A DNA stretch of 64,000 nucleotides from Corydoras sp. C115 (GCA_019802505.1 JAFMOC010000070.1:850001-914000), one strand, 5' to 3'; shown: positions 35,065 through 48,336, counted from the first letter of the stretch. Made by a program: numbers and translations. The notes: generated from the sequence alone by a model not told the origin.

Positions 35065-36214
35065 CACTATTACATTATTAAGCTGTCCATGTCACGCTGG
35101 TTCAAATGGTTATTTGGAGAAATAAAGAGCCATTTAACACACTTGCTTAACAAAACTGAAATTAAAAAGCTCCTTTGGCCATAATACCAGAAACAGAGAA
35201 GTAGCTAGCTTAAATTAATGGATCCATTTGAAAGATTCATTTATAAAGTGTGAAAATGAAAATACTTCATGACTTACAGGGTATTAAATGACTTTTATAT
35301 TAAAAAAAGGGTTTCTTTTAATGCATTTGTTCTTTGTATGCTTTCAACTACATGGAAGGTCTGTCTTATTAATACCACAGCACTGGTTATTCATCAATTT
35401 CTCCTCTAGAACATGTCATCTTTCAAAAGCAGTGTGAAAAGGACCACAGATTTTATACAAATAGCTGAATGCCCTGAATCTGGGCCACTGGTGAGGCTCG
35501 CAGCAGCAGAAACTCTGTTGGGAAGTGGATGAGTATTAGCAGTTTTGGGGACTGGAAGCAAGCCAGTGCCCTGACAAGCCCAGAATAATAGGGGTCTTTA
35601 TAAGGAAAAGAAATGTCAAAAACACCCATGGCTCTTTTCACATGGGCTTGTTTTATGTCTTCAGCCTCAGGACTAAAGAGGAATCATATAGGACTAAAAA
35701 TTTAAATTCACTTTGCTTTAAATACACTGAGGTTTTAGTTGAAGGAGTTTAAGCCAGGTTATAAATGTTATAAATCACGACGCTGGTACAGTTGTGGGCC
35801 ACCCTCAGTTCCCAGCTTTAATCTTCTGCGCTCTCGTGCAGGTCCTGAGTGGATTACAGTAAGATGTTGGGGCATTCTTCAAAACGAAAGTCGTTTAATT
35901 TCTCTGAGGGATGACGGGTGTGGAGATCCACTTCATAGTCTGCGTTCGAGAACGTCCCATAATGGCTTCCGTAATGTTGTTTAAGCCGGTAAATGATGAA
36001 TTGGCCTGACTTTATTAAATTAATCTTGCAACATGCATCTTTCTGGAGTATGGCTACATCATGAGGGAAGAGTGGGATCGCCATAGGTCTAATAAAGCTG
36101 ACTTTAATTAGTTGAGTGTCACCATATCGTTTTTAATCTCTCCTTATACAGAGTTTGCTGCAGGCCTCATGTATTAAAGGATTCAGCTTCTCTGCATAAA
36201 GCTTTGAAACATGG

Positions 36215-36415
36215 AGATGGATCATTTATTTATATAGCGCGTTTTACAATCGTGCATTGTCTCGAAGCGGCTTTACAGTGTTCTGAGCCGAAAACCCAAA
36301 GAGCAAGCTGAAGCGACAATGGCGGGGATAAGCTCCCGGGTATTTGTTTTAGGTTTAAAAGCATAAAGCCTTGTGAGGACCAAGGCTCGGTGGGGGACCT
36401 TCTTAACAGTGTAGG
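36215..36415 (+). repeat. Fish dispersed repeat fragment
   Basis: The segment 'tttatatagcgcgttttac', 'cattgtctcgaagcggctt' and 'gagcaagctgaagcgacaa' belongs to a repeat I know from many otophysan genomes. It ends 'ccttgtgaggaccaaggc', which recurs inverted at 37410-37432. Confidence 0.6.
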
Positions 36416-36427
36416 ACAACAATGTTG

Positions 36428-36720
36428 AATGCATCCATAGGGGTTTCCCATTCCCCATGCCCATCCTGGGAGAACTTTTCGGGTGGTGGGCAGATAAACC
36501 CAGGACAGGGTGACAATCTATTGATGGGCACACACTCACTATATAGGGGTGATTTAGAGCTGCCAATTCACATTTTTGGACTGTGGGAGGAAACCGTAGA
36601 ACGCTTAGAAAACCCACGCCGACAAGGAGAGAACATGGAAACTCCACCCAAATAAGGATTCGAACCTGGACCCCCATTGTTGAGAGATGAACATGCTAAC
36701 CACTACAGACCCATGCCACC
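36428..36720 (-). mobile_element. tRNA-derived SINE, antisense, diverged
   Basis: The reverse complement has 'gtggcatgggtctgtagtgg' as an eroded head, 'gtttccatgttctctcctt' and the 3' block 'ggatgggcatggggaatgg'. Part of the centre is missing. Confidence 0.85.
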
Positions 36721-37389
36721 CAAAATGTTGAGTCGTTAATAGACAAATATTCAGTTCAGTCATTAAATTCAGATTAAAATCTTTTTGTTTCTCTGTGAGA
36801 ACAAAAGAACTCGATGCTCTTGCAGAGCACACCCCTGTTCTCTAATAACCTTCAGTCCTATGGTAAGTTTTATATATTTGTATAATTTTGTAAAAGAAGG
36901 TATTTCCTCCTTTCCTCCTCCTCCTCCTCTCACTGCTTCATCCTCCACCACCCAAAGTGAGTCATAGCCACCAGTTATTCCTCAATTACCTATAAAAAGC
37001 TGTCTGTTATTTGCACAACCTCTGAGATAATGTTCTCTTTAAACTGGTAAATGTGCAGGAAGATGCCGCCGTTGGGCATCCACATCCCTTGTGCCCAGTG
37101 CCTGTGCTTTGGAGTGGTTTCAACAGCAATATTCCCCTGTCTTGCCGCCCACCTGACAGACGAGGTCAGTTATGTAACTGTCCCGGTCTGAGAATTCCCC
37201 ATGCGAACCCTACTTGCGTGGTTGCCATTTTAATGTTTTCTTTAAGCTTGTACACTTTTCTTCATTCTCACAGAATCACTTTATGTCTGAACTGAATCTG
37301 TTTGTCTATTTTAAATAAAACTTTATGTAATTATATTTCCAATCCGTACCTCACCGTCCCACACTGTTAACTCGGCCCTAGCCGCTAAA

Positions 37390-37455
37390 GGAGGAGAAGT
37401 CCCCCAATGAGCCTTGGTCCTCACAAGGTTTCTTCCTTAGAACGCACCCCGCGCC
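37390..37455 (-). repeat. Fish dispersed repeat fragment, inverted to 36.2 kb
   Basis: It holds 'gagccttggtcctcacaagg' followed by 'tttcttccttagaa', the inverted match of 36370-36410. Together with the 36.2 kb piece it forms an inverted repeat about 1 kb apart. Confidence 0.55.
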
Positions 37456-38834
37456 ACCCCCCAACCCACGCCAGTACAGAATTAAGTATACGATGGTGAG
37501 ATGAGATGATATGAAACACTATTGGACTGCTGTTGGATTTCTAATAGTAGTTTGGAATTAAATCTCATCAGGATGCAATCTGGATAAACATGAGATCACT
37601 TCATATAGATAAACCCTTACAGGCCTGTTATTGGTCTCATAGATTTTCTTTATAGCGTATAAAAGCTTTACAGAATAGCAAACAGAATGGGAGTTATTAG
37701 CTGAAACACTACTTGCTGATTTAAGAAGTAGGCTCCTTTTTTACTCGCTTTTTAATGAATCATGTATGAATTTCTTTTTTAAGTATAAAATAGATTACAG
37801 GAAGAAAGCATGGTTTATCGTGCAGAAACATGTGCCGGGTTGAATAAGTGGAGTAATAACATAAAAGCACTTTCAATTCAGTTCATTTTGAGCATAGAGT
37901 CAGGACTAAATGCATGACCATGATCTCATGTACAACTGCTTATGAAACATTTATAATAATGGCATTGTGATTTGCAAAAGTAAATAAGTGAATAAAATAA
38001 ATTAAGATAGAACTAATGTGCAGCAGTGGAATCAGCTGCATCCCCACTGAGATGGACCACTGTGTCTTATTTAAAACATTACCGTCTTTAAATCATAAAA
38101 CTGCGGGAAGTGCGTGATACTGCTTTTTAGAGCAGATGTAGAGCAGATACTGTTGTATGCCTGGTTTCTGACCATACAAATGTCATATGATTTGTTCTTT
38201 TTTTATCAATATAATTGTTCCAATATGTATTATAGATCCCTCATTGTTGGTCTTTCTCACTGACCCAAACTGCACATGTGCGCTGCAGCTGGAATATAGT
38301 GAGAAAAGCAGTTCGAAATCAATTTCAAGGAGAATGAAATCAAAATGAATGTGAAAATCAGGCAATTAGATCTTATCTAGGGCCATGCTTTTGTAGCTCC
38401 GCCTCTAAATCTGCTTCTGCAGTAAATGATACCCACAATGACTGAAAATCTATTATTTTATAAAAAATTTATATAAAAGAGTAATTTAAACGAACATTTA
38501 AGATTTAACAGAACATAATTCACATTTCCCACCATCTATCTGTTTTTAATCCAAATTAATAATACATTTTTTTTAAAAAGCATTAACGCCTTTTGCTACA
38601 TTATTATTCTTTATCGTGTCCTTTGGAACGTATAGCGGATGGCAAGTTTCTAAACATGCGGCCAATCTTTATGCCACTCTTGTATATTTAAAGAATTCCC
38701 CTCTTCAACTCGATTGTGCTTCTTGTCTTTTTCTTTTATGGGCTGTTGGCTCTGGTCATTTCTTTTTTGTTTCATGATGGAGCTAAAGGTAAAGCGTTCA
38801 TTTGACTTTTACTTATAAAAGTAACATATAAAAT

Positions 38835-38960
38835 GAGATGAGATAAGAACAGATAAACTTATATTATCCCACAAGGGGAAATTTGCATTTGTACAACATC
38901 AAAAGCAGTGAAAAATAGTTCAGGACAATGAGATTTGCGCACACATCACATGAGCACGCA
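38835..38960. mobile_element. Possible LINE 3'-end fragment
   Basis: The text 'gataaacttatattatccc' followed by 'acaaggggaaatttgcattt' resembles the 'ttattgatcccnnngggaaatt' motif at the ends of fish LINE copies. It is short and eroded. Confidence 0.4.
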
Positions 38961-39762
38961 GATGAAATCCAAAGTTAATAAAAACAGAGGTTCCACTGTT
39001 TGCATGTTTAGTAGTATCTCATTTTACTGAGACAGGTTAATAATGTGATTGATTATTTTGTAAAACAAACTGGTGCACATTCCTGCTTTAAACAGAAATA
39101 TGTTTCTTTCACGTATCTGCTGGTGCAACACTGATTCCTTAAAGTCTAAAAAACAAATGTAAATAATTCAGTTCATTCAACCCTGAGCACATTCCCAACA
39201 ACCTTAGATTGCTGCTGCTTTCAGAAAATACTGTTAGGAACATAAAGTAAACCGAACAACACAAGTTCCTCAAACCCAACTGTTCTCTTTCTGCCGTTAC
39301 TTTTTATCACAGCAAGAAAGTAGTGGCACCGCTGAGTTCTAATGATACTGCAGGTGACACCTCAGACTGTTTCCCTGATGACCCGCTGCAGCACGACTGC
39401 CTTATACTATTCATCGCTTCAGCTTCATGATGTAATCCAACAATCCGATCTGAATCGTATGTGGTGGACTCGGTGAGAGAAGGGGCTTTGCTTTACCTTT
39501 TGCCCTCGATGTAGATGATGACTCTCTGTAAGTTGTTATTGGGCTGCAGGACCTGAGACTAACTCAGCTCTGCTAATGTGAACCGTACGACACTGCAGTC
39601 TCATTAAAGGCTTTAACCGGCCCTGAAATACACTGCTTCATCAAGTTTAGCCAACACCAAAAATTTAAAAAGAACTCATTAAAATGAAAATGCAGCCACC
39701 TTAACTAGCACATTTAATAAAATGGGGTTTTTTTTCAACATGGAATTAAATCTCCGCTAAAG

Positions 39763-39985
39763 GTAAGTGATCTATTTTGCCTACAGTGTTTACACACAGA
39801 GAAATCAGTTCTCCACATTTAACCCAGTGTAGTGCAACACACACACACACACACACACACGTGTGAAGTTGACACACAGTGGGCAGCCTTATAGATGGCA
39901 CCCAGTGGTCCAACTGGGGTTAGGTGCCTTGCCCAAGGGCACTTCAGCCATAGCACCAGCGAGACCAAGAATCTAATTGGTGAGC
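39763..39985 (-). mobile_element. tRNA-derived SINE, second type, with (CA)n
   Basis: It contains 'ctccacatttaacccagtg', a CA run at 39837-39861, 'gtgggcagcc', then 'aggtgccttgcccaagggca' with 'cttcag', the antisense of the fish SINE body 'tgcccttgagcaaggcacct'. Eroded head. Confidence 0.65.
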
Positions 39986-39999
39986 TTCAGAAACTTCAA

Positions 40000-40217
40000 T
40001 TCCCAATCTGGGTGGAGTTTCCATGTTCTCCCTGGACTCCTTGGACTGTGGGTATTTTGCCACAGTCCAAAATTATGGATTCAAGGTCCGTCTGTCCATC
40101 CATCATCTTCTGCTTAATCCTTAATTCCACTTAAAAAAAAAAAAACACTCTATATAGGGCAATTTGGAGCATTCAATTTACCTCCATCCATGTTTTTTGG
40201 ACTGAAGGAGGAAACCA
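40000..40217. mobile_element. Two opposed SINE fragments
   Basis: 40000-40090 is a sense body fragment ('ggtggagtttccatgttctc', 'ccacagtccaaaattatgg'), and 40145-40217 is an antisense fragment ('tatatagggcaatttggagc', 'ccatgttttttggactg'). An A-run separates them, so they are likely two insertions or a rearranged copy. Confidence 0.7.
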
Positions 40218-41017
40218 GTGAAAGCCTTTAATGAATGTACCACTTACAAACCAGTCACGTTCACGTTCCGCCAGAACTGTGAGAAACTTTGCATTTAACA
40301 TTGTGGTTGCAGAACAATTTTACACAAACCCATTCCTTTAATTTGTTCCAACTTTGTTTATTTGCTGAAAGCAATCAACTAAAAGTCATTTATATTTACG
40401 TAATGTAATCAAGATTTCTTTTTCATTACAAACACTTAACTTCTTATAACTTTTTTTTATTGAAGACAGAATTAGCAAATTAAAGACTGTGTACTTTATA
40501 AACTTGGTAATTGAATTTGTAGTTAAACGGGCTGGTAGCAAGCGGTGGACATTTAATAGCAATTTTCCAATGTAATACCATTGAACTCGGGTTTTCTTTC
40601 TTTTCTTGTTTTTATAATAACAAATCCAACGTTTTAAGAGGACATTGTTTTAAGGTTACGGGTTAATGGGAACCGATGAGAGGTACTGTACATGCGGAGA
40701 TGAGAGGGGAACATATGACCTGATTACAGATCTAATCTTCTGGCCCCACACTCTCACTCGCTCATATTTTTGACGTGTTTCAGGAAACTGGCAGCAGCAC
40801 AAACACTCCATTCTCTTATTTACATAATGATTTGATGATTAACATAATTGGCCCATGTTGGCAAATTAGAGCTTGGTAATTACTCCAACATGTGTAGCTT
40901 CACAGGAGTCAACTGCCACATAAAAGAAAAAAATCTGTCACTTAAAGACCTAACAAGCTTCTGTTACTTACTCTGGATTTACTCCTAGAACTTTTCCTCA
41001 TATAAACTCTACACACA

Positions 41018-41296
41018 GGCTCCACGATGGTGTAGTGGTTAGCACGTCCACCTCTCAGCACTGGGGATTCAGGTTCGAATCCCAATCTGGGTGGTTACCA
41101 TGTTGTCCCCATGTCAGTGTGGGTTTCCTCTGGGTTCTCCCACATTCCAAAAACATGGATTCAAGCAAGGTTAATTGGCTGTTATCAGTGTGTGTGACAG
41201 AGCACTAATCCATCACTGAGCACACACTCAGTCTTGGGTGTATCTGCGACCCTAGTATAGTATTTGGACTGAGCAGAAGATAATGAGATGAGATGC
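41018..41296 (+). mobile_element. tRNA-derived SINE, sense
   Basis: Head 'ccacgatggtgtagtggtta', B box 'aggttcgaatccc', body and the 3' end 'gcagaagataatgagatgag'. Internal deletions in the 3' half. Confidence 0.88.
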
Positions 41297-42108
41297 TACT
41301 ATTTTGTTCCTTTGCTTAATTAAATAAATGGAAGCACAAACTATAATCACTTAATAAATACACCAGAATTAAACCTACGAGCTGAAAGTGACAACAAGCT
41401 CTGTGAATTATATTTACCAAAACATATCTGGGTTTGTACCATGCTACCGCCCTACAGAAAAGGGTCATGGGAATTTCCTCTTGTCAATCCTTGGCATAAA
41501 GAACATACAAAACAGAAGCAGCGTGGCATGTTGCTCTCCTCTGCTTACCATCTGTGTCTCCCTGCGCCTGCCATCGTGCTCTCCTACAACTCCGTGCCAG
41601 GTTGTTTTGCTCTACTGCCCTTGTAGGCAGCTGTTAACTGTATGGAGATTATAGTCATCAGCTTCACTGTACGCCGTTAAAACGCATCTCCGATGACACA
41701 GCACTGGTCCTTGGGGGACCAGGTGATGTGAGTGGGGTTGGCGGTGTGTGGGACTATATGACAGGATGACATACTGACTGGCTGAAGGAGCAGATGCATG
41801 TGAATGAAATCAGCGAACACCTGAAACTTTTATTCATTTTTTAATTATAAAATATGAGTGTATTCCTCGTCCAAATTGATTTCATTAAGCCTCATGGACA
41901 TGCAAACCGAGCCTCTGCCATACCGTATGCTCAGCACTGAGCACAACAAGTACACTATATGGACACACGCTTTATAACTACAGAGGGTTCACGACAAACC
42001 CAGAGCAAAAGCCACAGACTCTGTCTCTCCAATACGTTAACGAACAGTTAAAATGTGCATAATGGCATGTGTTATAAAGCATTACAGCTTTTTGTTATCC
42101 AACTTGGT

Positions 42109-42527
42109 AACACTTTTTATAAATCCAGTATTCATAATGCATTATACACACATTCATAAGGCTTTATAAAGCAGGTCATAGTCAGAATCAGAATGTTGGT
42201 CATAAGCCCTTGTTCAAAAAGGTACTTCTTGTGTTAAACAAATTTAAGCGCTCATAATTGTTTAAGAGTGCTTATAAGCTCTTTTTAGGCTTTTGGGCTT
42301 TTTAGGCTTTCTGTAAAATGTTGTAGTTTATTATATAAAATAATCTTGTATTAAGTTAGATTATCTCAAAATCCAAAGAATTCAAAGTTTAGTTTATAAT
42401 GCATTATGCCAATTTAAGTCATAATGCCCTGTGATAAATATAGCAAGTATAAAGCATTATGAATAGCTTATTAAGCTTTATAAAAGCACTTAGAATACAT
42501 TACGAAACCAGATCATAGAAAGTGTTG
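42109..42527. mobile_element. AT-rich MITE with terminal inverted repeats, copy 2
   Basis: The left end is 'aacactttttataaatcc' and the right end 'gatcatagaaagtgttg'. The interior is packed with ataatgcattat, ctttataaa and gcttataa words in both orientations. It is the relative of 31469-31900. Confidence 0.8.
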
Positions 42528-43271
42528 CAAAAATGGTAAATAAAATTTTTAGCAGATTTTATTTTAGAACATATTTAGAACTTTCACTGCTAGACTGTGA
42601 TTCTCTCACTGTGTCTATTCTAGAATTGTTTTCACACTGAATTACCCCTCGTCCTCTTCCTCTCATTGCGTGGAATAGCGCTGGGATTTTGCTTTAGCAA
42701 CATATGGTGGAACCTCTGTGGAAATATGTTTATGCAATGAGTGCAATTACACCTTGAAGAGGCCATGAAGTGCTGCTTAGCGACGTGTTATCTAGTCCCA
42801 GTAACAAGTTCCCTGCCTTAAATAGCAAAATTGGGAGTCCCTCTAATCCTCAGTACACTCTGTAAACTTACTTAAGGCAATCTCACGTCTGGCGGCACTA
42901 AGCCTCTTAGCATTCATAAAGCCAAGATTGGGAACGACAGCTTTTTGCAAAGATGTATTCAGTATCTAAATAGTCTGGTAAAAAGGACACTAAACAAGAT
43001 GACAAAACAAGATCCGATTGGTTATTGTTGCCTTCGGCCATAAATCGAGTCTTCTTCATATAATCCCTCCTTCTGAACACCGCGGAGAGTTAAGGTTTGT
43101 TAAATCTGACATAGTATCTGAAGGTTTTGAGGGTTCTGGCCTGAGTGAGGTGTGATAACGTCAGCTTGGTAAACTTAGATAGATTATGATTTAACGGTAA
43201 AATGTGGGATGCTTCCAAATAGAATCCGGTCATGTGACCAAACAGTTACATTAATGATTTTTTAATGAGAA

Positions 43272-43391
43272 AACCCTCACACACAAACAGGGAGAACATG
43301 GAAACTTCACCTAAACTCCACACCAGGTTTGATTTTTGAACCTGGATCCCCATCGCTGAGAGGCGGACGTGCTAACCACTATGCTGTCCTT
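43272..43391 (-). mobile_element. SINE head fragment, antisense
   Basis: It holds 'acagggagaacatggaaact', 'gaacctggatccccatcgct' and 'gtgctaaccactatgctgtc', the reversed tRNA-like head and early body. The 3' half of the SINE is missing. Confidence 0.82.
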
Positions 43392-44219
43392 TGTAGAAAT
43401 TGTTTTCAAATAACATAAATATCCAAAACTAAGTAGCTGCTCTAAAAAGCTGCTGTTCATATTTGCCGTAAACAACATCATACTGCAGAAGATGTAAAAA
43501 CACACTGCCGCGTTTCATTCTAATAGCATGACAGAAGTTTGGAGAACGCAGGGTCAGCTATGAAACTTTTATGAACCTATATTCTAAAATAGACAAATCC
43601 CCAAACCCCTATGCTTGTCCCCCACCTGCTGTCCCAAATTCCAGTATTAAACACAATATGGTCACAAGTATGTTTCCATCTTACATTATGTGTCCACCAG
43701 TGTAGGAACAAGTGTTTATGTCTTTATGCACAAAAGCTGAATTATAGCAGGACAGAATCAGACCTTTAAACTACTAAAATAAAGTAAAATGCATATAATA
43801 TTTTGCCACCAGGACCCGTATATAATGCACATAATGAAAGCGCACGCAAATGTCGCTGTGGTTCCACCAGCTGAGGAGCAGAAAGGCTAATCTGGAGCGC
43901 ATTCATTCTAAATGCTGTTTAAACCCAGAAAGCACATCTCTTCTCTGCAGCGGAACATACGAATAAATGCAGCAGGAAATCAGAGCTATTCTTTTTACAG
44001 CCTATAGTAAGCTTAAAAAAAAGCTTGCAACACAAACAAACTGAGGTCCATGCACTGAAATGTGACCTTTACCACAACTGTAAGTTGAGCAGACTGTATG
44101 AAGCTGCAGGATAGAACCAATAAGAGACTCATAAAGACCGGGATAGAACAAAGAGAAATGTGGCGCATGTTGGGAAGCAGAACACATTATTTTAACCATG
44201 TTATCAGTTCCATTACCAA

Positions 44220-44334
44220 AGAGATGGACTTTACAGTATATAATTTTAGAACTACAATCCATCTCTATGATAAATGGAGAAAATAGACCATGAAGCAAGA
44301 AGGTGGTGTCTCCAGATTTTTGACTAGTACTGTA
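44220..44334 (-). mobile_element. DNA-transposon right end
   Basis: It has 'gaactacaatccatctctat' and ends 'tttgactagtactgta', matching the ends at 11.9 and 33.3 kb. Confidence 0.65.
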
Positions 44335-45390
44335 TATAAATAATTAAACATTCTGCATTTGATGAGCAGACATTATGGGCCATTTTTGGTCCATTAAGTA
44401 TTAATCATTCAGAAGTGAGAGAGTAAGAAGTGTAGGTCTGATAGAGATATGTATAGAAACCGTGGGCTTGTAATATCCACATTCTCTGCCCCTCCGGCTG
44501 GTTCTGCTGTAGCCCGCTCCATTTTGACAATATGATGCATTTACCCCACCACTTTCTGGAAATTCAGTAATAAGAAAATAATTCTGGACATCAGTTTTGT
44601 GTAAACGGCACACAACAAGTGCAAAAAACATTTTGTGTAACGATCCACCCGACTGTCTCGTACCATTATAACACAATAACAACTTTGCTTATTGCCTAAA
44701 TGGGCTCCTCTTATTGTTGTGTTTACCCATTTTTAGATATTTAAAAAGGCCTTCAGGTCTAAATTCGACACACAGTGCTGCCCACATGATTCTAATGAGA
44801 ACCACAATCGATAAAAAAAAAGCAACAAATGAATGATCTGGGAACAGTTTGTTGCTGATGCCCACAGTTCACAAATGGTTTGTAGAAAAACAATTTTACA
44901 TCTTCATTTTGAATTAGTCTTTATAAATGAGGCATGAGGTCAATTTGCTTTTACTTTCAATTGATGATCCTATTACCTCAGGCCTAAATTGTCATAATTA
45001 AACTGATTTAATCTCAGAAAGCCTGAACCTCATCTGATTTCCCACATTATAGTCTAATGCACATTTAGATGTGTAATTAACCATGAAGCATGCAACACAT
45101 CGCAGTTCTCTGTCTTGGTCCGATTAATATTTTACGATTTGTTCATTTGTGTATTCTGACTTGACCTTTTATATAAAAATATGATGCTAGCAGGTATGTT
45201 TGACCTGACGTAAAATCTCTAAAGAAATATAAGGATTTTAATTAGACTGATAGCTGGGTCTGGGTTCTTTTCAGGCTGTCATCAGTTTATAGATTCTGCT
45301 TTATATCATTATATGTCTAATTATACAAACGTTTGTTTTAGCTCACAATTATATCAACTATTCATGGTAGTAGATTTACTCTGGTTAAAT

Positions 45391-45504
45391 AAATAACTGT
45401 ACTCTGTAAATGTAAAACTACACAGTCCATCTCTACGGTAAGTGGACGAAAAAAAACAATGGAGCAAGAAGGGGGCGTGTCCAAACTTTAGCCTGGTAAT
45501 GTAT
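45391..45504 (-). mobile_element. DNA-transposon right end
   Basis: It has 'actacacagtccatctctac', 'ggagcaagaagggggcgtgt' and ends 'tagcctggtaatgta', a close relative of 44220-44334. Confidence 0.65.
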
Positions 45505-45526
45505 ACAAAAGTAACAAACATTTTAT

Positions 45527-45838
45527 TTGGGTGATTGGTGGCTTAGTAGTTTGCACATCTGATTCTCAGGGCTGGGGATCTAGGTTCGATTTCAGTTTCC
45601 ATGTTCTCTCTGTGTCTGTGTGGGTTTCCTCTGGGTTCTCTGTTTTTTTCCCCACATAAAAACATGGATTCAAAGTGAATTGGCTGCTATGAATTGCCCC
45701 TATATAGTGTGTGAATGTGTGCCCAGTGATGGACTGGCGCCCTGTTCTGGGGGAATCTACACAGCGCACAAAATTCTCTCCCATCAATGAACTTTTTGCA
45801 ACCCTAGTAGAGGATTAAGCAGAAGATAATGGAGAGTT
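45527..45838 (+). mobile_element. tRNA-derived SINE, sense, diverged
   Basis: It starts 'ggtggcttagtagtttgca', keeps 'ctaggttcgatttcagtttcc' and the body to 'ggattaagcagaagataatg'. It is followed at once by an antisense fragment. Confidence 0.88.
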
Positions 45839-45859
45839 GGATTAGGAATTGGGAATGGG

Positions 45860-46020
45860 GGACTAGAGTGGTGGTGGGGTTCTCTATGACCATCCAGGGG
45901 GGAAAATTTCAGGCGCTGGGCAAATACACACAGGACAGGGTGCCAATCAATCGCTAAGCACACCCACCCACACAGACAGACAGACAGACAGACACACACA
46001 CTATATAGAGGCAATTTAGA
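45860..46020 (-). mobile_element. SINE 3'-half fragment, antisense
   Basis: The segment from 'gtggtggggttctctatgac' to 'tatatagaggcaatttagag' is the reversed 3' half of the main SINE. It forms an inverted pair with 45527-45838. A short GACA run is embedded. Confidence 0.85.
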
Positions 46021-47654
46021 GGAATGTTTCTTGATGGCTCACCAGACAACATAATTATGGTACAGTGGTTCCTGCTGCGGTGTTGCTTCTAAGTGTGAAA
46101 TGGAAACGACAGTACAGGTTTCATGTTTGGTGATTTTGACCCAGGTGTTTAATAAGTGCTGCATTATTCAGTGAGGAATCACCAGGGCTACAGTATTTTA
46201 TTCATACTGTTGATGAACTCCATGTTCACACCTTTGAAGCCCATTAAAATATTTTTTATCCACCCACAATTCATTATTAATGTTTCCTTTTTTGCTTTTA
46301 GCGCTCTGAACTTTTAACCCGTGTGCCGAGTTGCTGTGGATAAACTTCATTCAGGACATTATTGTAATTATTTTCCTCTTCAGACCACAGAATGCCATGG
46401 CAGGGGAATGATTCGTCTTGTTGATGTTCAAACACACTTACCACTCACTTTATTAGATACAGATATAGACATCCTTAAGAACTAAGGCGGACCGACTAAC
46501 CACTAGCCACCGTGCCCCCGCAGAATGGATCTCATATTATTTATGCTAAATACTGATAGCACCATGTGAAGTTTGCAGCAGTAAGCAAGACTCATAAGAA
46601 CTGCATTACATTCATTCAGTGTCTCATTGCCACATTTTTTGGGACGCCTGTGCAATTTGTTGTCTTGGTTGCATTTCACAGGAGGGGCACCCATCTCTAC
46701 TGCTTCTGTGTCCCATATCTGCTTTTTGGTTTGACATGTCAAGTGTTTAGAGATTTTTTTAAATCTATTCTTCAGTGTAACAGATGGTCTGGACATTCTC
46801 CTTAGAAATTACAAGATGTCTACTAAATATTTTCTCTGTTAGACCACTCTTTAAATCGTACATGTTATTGGGTTTAAGGATCTTCCTCACTTTCACTCCT
46901 TGGCCTTCAGTAATCCTCTTTCTGAATCAATCCACCTGTCAATAACTATTCCATGTCTTTAAGAACCAACTTATTATGCAAATGCAATCTAAAGAGCAAT
47001 TGCTTTACAGAAAAATAACAATGAACAATAACCTCATAAAATTGCAATATTATTTAGGAAAATAACACTCACCAAAAATCCTGATTAAATCCTGATTATT
47101 TGTACACAGAATCCATTCTCATTTTTTTTTACCTCAAAAAAGATTTCTATTAGTTTGATTATGAATTCTTTTTTATTGCCATCGAAGCTACTGCTGAAAG
47201 TCAAGTCGTAGTTCTGGCATTAATTTTAATTTGCTGAAATTTTCCTAAGACTATCCAATCAAAGCATGTAAATACAATGACAGACTGGCAGAGGTGTCAC
47301 CAACTTCAAATCTGATTGCTTGAAGCAGCTATTTCATCAACACTTATTTTATGCTACTGTGCTGCAGAACTGATAGTGAAAGCCTCAACTACAACAAATG
47401 ATGCTGAAATGTGATTGGTTAAATGTTTAATAAGACAATACACATCTCGAAGTAGCATAACGAGAAGAATGCTATGAAAGGAAGAGGACAGACATTTTGG
47501 AATTATTTAATTAGTATTCATGGACAAAATATAATCAACATCAGATATTTTTAGGCCAGAAGAAAAGGCTCTGATGGCCTGCTACTGCTGAAATAATCAG
47601 CTATGTTGAGTTTAGAGCAACCTGAATCACTATTCATATACCATTTTACCATAT

Positions 47655-47855
47655 ACAGGGTGTGGTAGCTCAGTGGTTAGGGTGTTGGGCTCTCAATCAG
47701 AAAGTTGGGGGTTCAAACCCAGGTCCACATAAGTTACCAATATGGGTCTTTGAGCAAGGCCCTTAACCCTCATTGCTCCAGGGCTGTTGTGATTAGCTCT
47801 GTGCTCACCTTGTAAGTTGCTTTGGATAAAAGCATCTGCTAAACGACCAGATATA
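47655..47855 (+). mobile_element. tRNA-derived SINE, second family, sense, near full length
   Basis: A box region 'gtggtagctcagtggttagg', B box 'gggttcaaaccca', then 'tttgagcaaggcccttaacc', 'cattgctccaggg' and tail 'ttggataaaagcatctgct'. It is the best preserved sense copy of this family here and lies about 330 bases before the last edil3 exon. Confidence 0.9.
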
Positions 47856-48186
47856 AATATAATTTTGATGTGTGGATTAAATTTCAGCAGGTTTAAATAC
47901 ATTGCATTGCTGCCATGTGATTGGCTGAATAAATATTTGCAAGGAGTTAAACAAGTTCATAAATTGGCTGGTAAGTGTAGCTTAAAACCACTTTAAAGAC
48001 TTCTACAACCTTCCGTCTGAATGCATTAAAGATCCATGACATCACATCAAATGACAAAGCAAATCAAAACATGTCTTGTCTCTAATATTATTCTGCTTTA
48101 CTCCGATTTCACCTCCTCATACAAAAACGCTCAAAAAAATGAGATCAATCAGATGTTTAACTTTGTGTCCCTTTTCTCTTTCACAG

Positions 48187-48336
48187 GTCTTTCAAGGAAA
48201 CTTTGATAATGATACACACCGGAAAAATGTCATCGATCCCCCCATCTATGCCCGTTTCATCCGGATCCTTCCGTGGTCATGGTATGGCAGGATCACTCTG
48301 CGTGCAGAATTACTTGGATGCACGGAGGAAGATTAA
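48187..48336 (+). CDS. edil3: edil3 last coding exon: end of discoidin domain C2 and stop
   Basis: The coding part is 150 bp (49 codons plus TAA), phase 0. It encodes VFQGNFDNDTHRKNVIDPP, then IYARFIRILPWSWYGRITLR and AELLGCTEED. The final LLGC supplies the last C2 cysteine. NDT is an N-glycosylation sequon also present in human EDIL3. Differences from human are small: ARFI for ARHI, RAEL for RSEL and a terminal Asp in place of Glu. Acceptor ctttcacag ends at 48186. The C2 domain is complete. Confidence 0.97.
   Translation, partial: VFQGNFDNDTHRKNVIDPPIYARFIRILPWSWYGRITLRAELLGCTEED

Larger units (their letters stand above)
33883..48186 (+). other. edil3: edil3 intron within C2 (second, largest in window)
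   Basis: A 14,304-bp GT-AG intron, phase 0 (donor gtacgt, acceptor ctttcacag). It contains SINEs at 33.96, 36.4, 40.0, 41.0, 43.3, 45.5-46.0 and 47.7 kb, a MITE at 42.1-42.5 kb and transposon ends at 35.03, 44.2 and 45.4 kb. It also holds a LINE-like piece at 38.8 kb and inverted pieces of a fish repeat at 36.2 and 37.4 kb. The intervals 34.4-36.2, 37.5-38.8, 39.0-39.75, 40.3-41.0, 42.6-43.2 and 46.5-47.6 kb look unique and hold no exon I can recognise. Confidence 0.85.
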
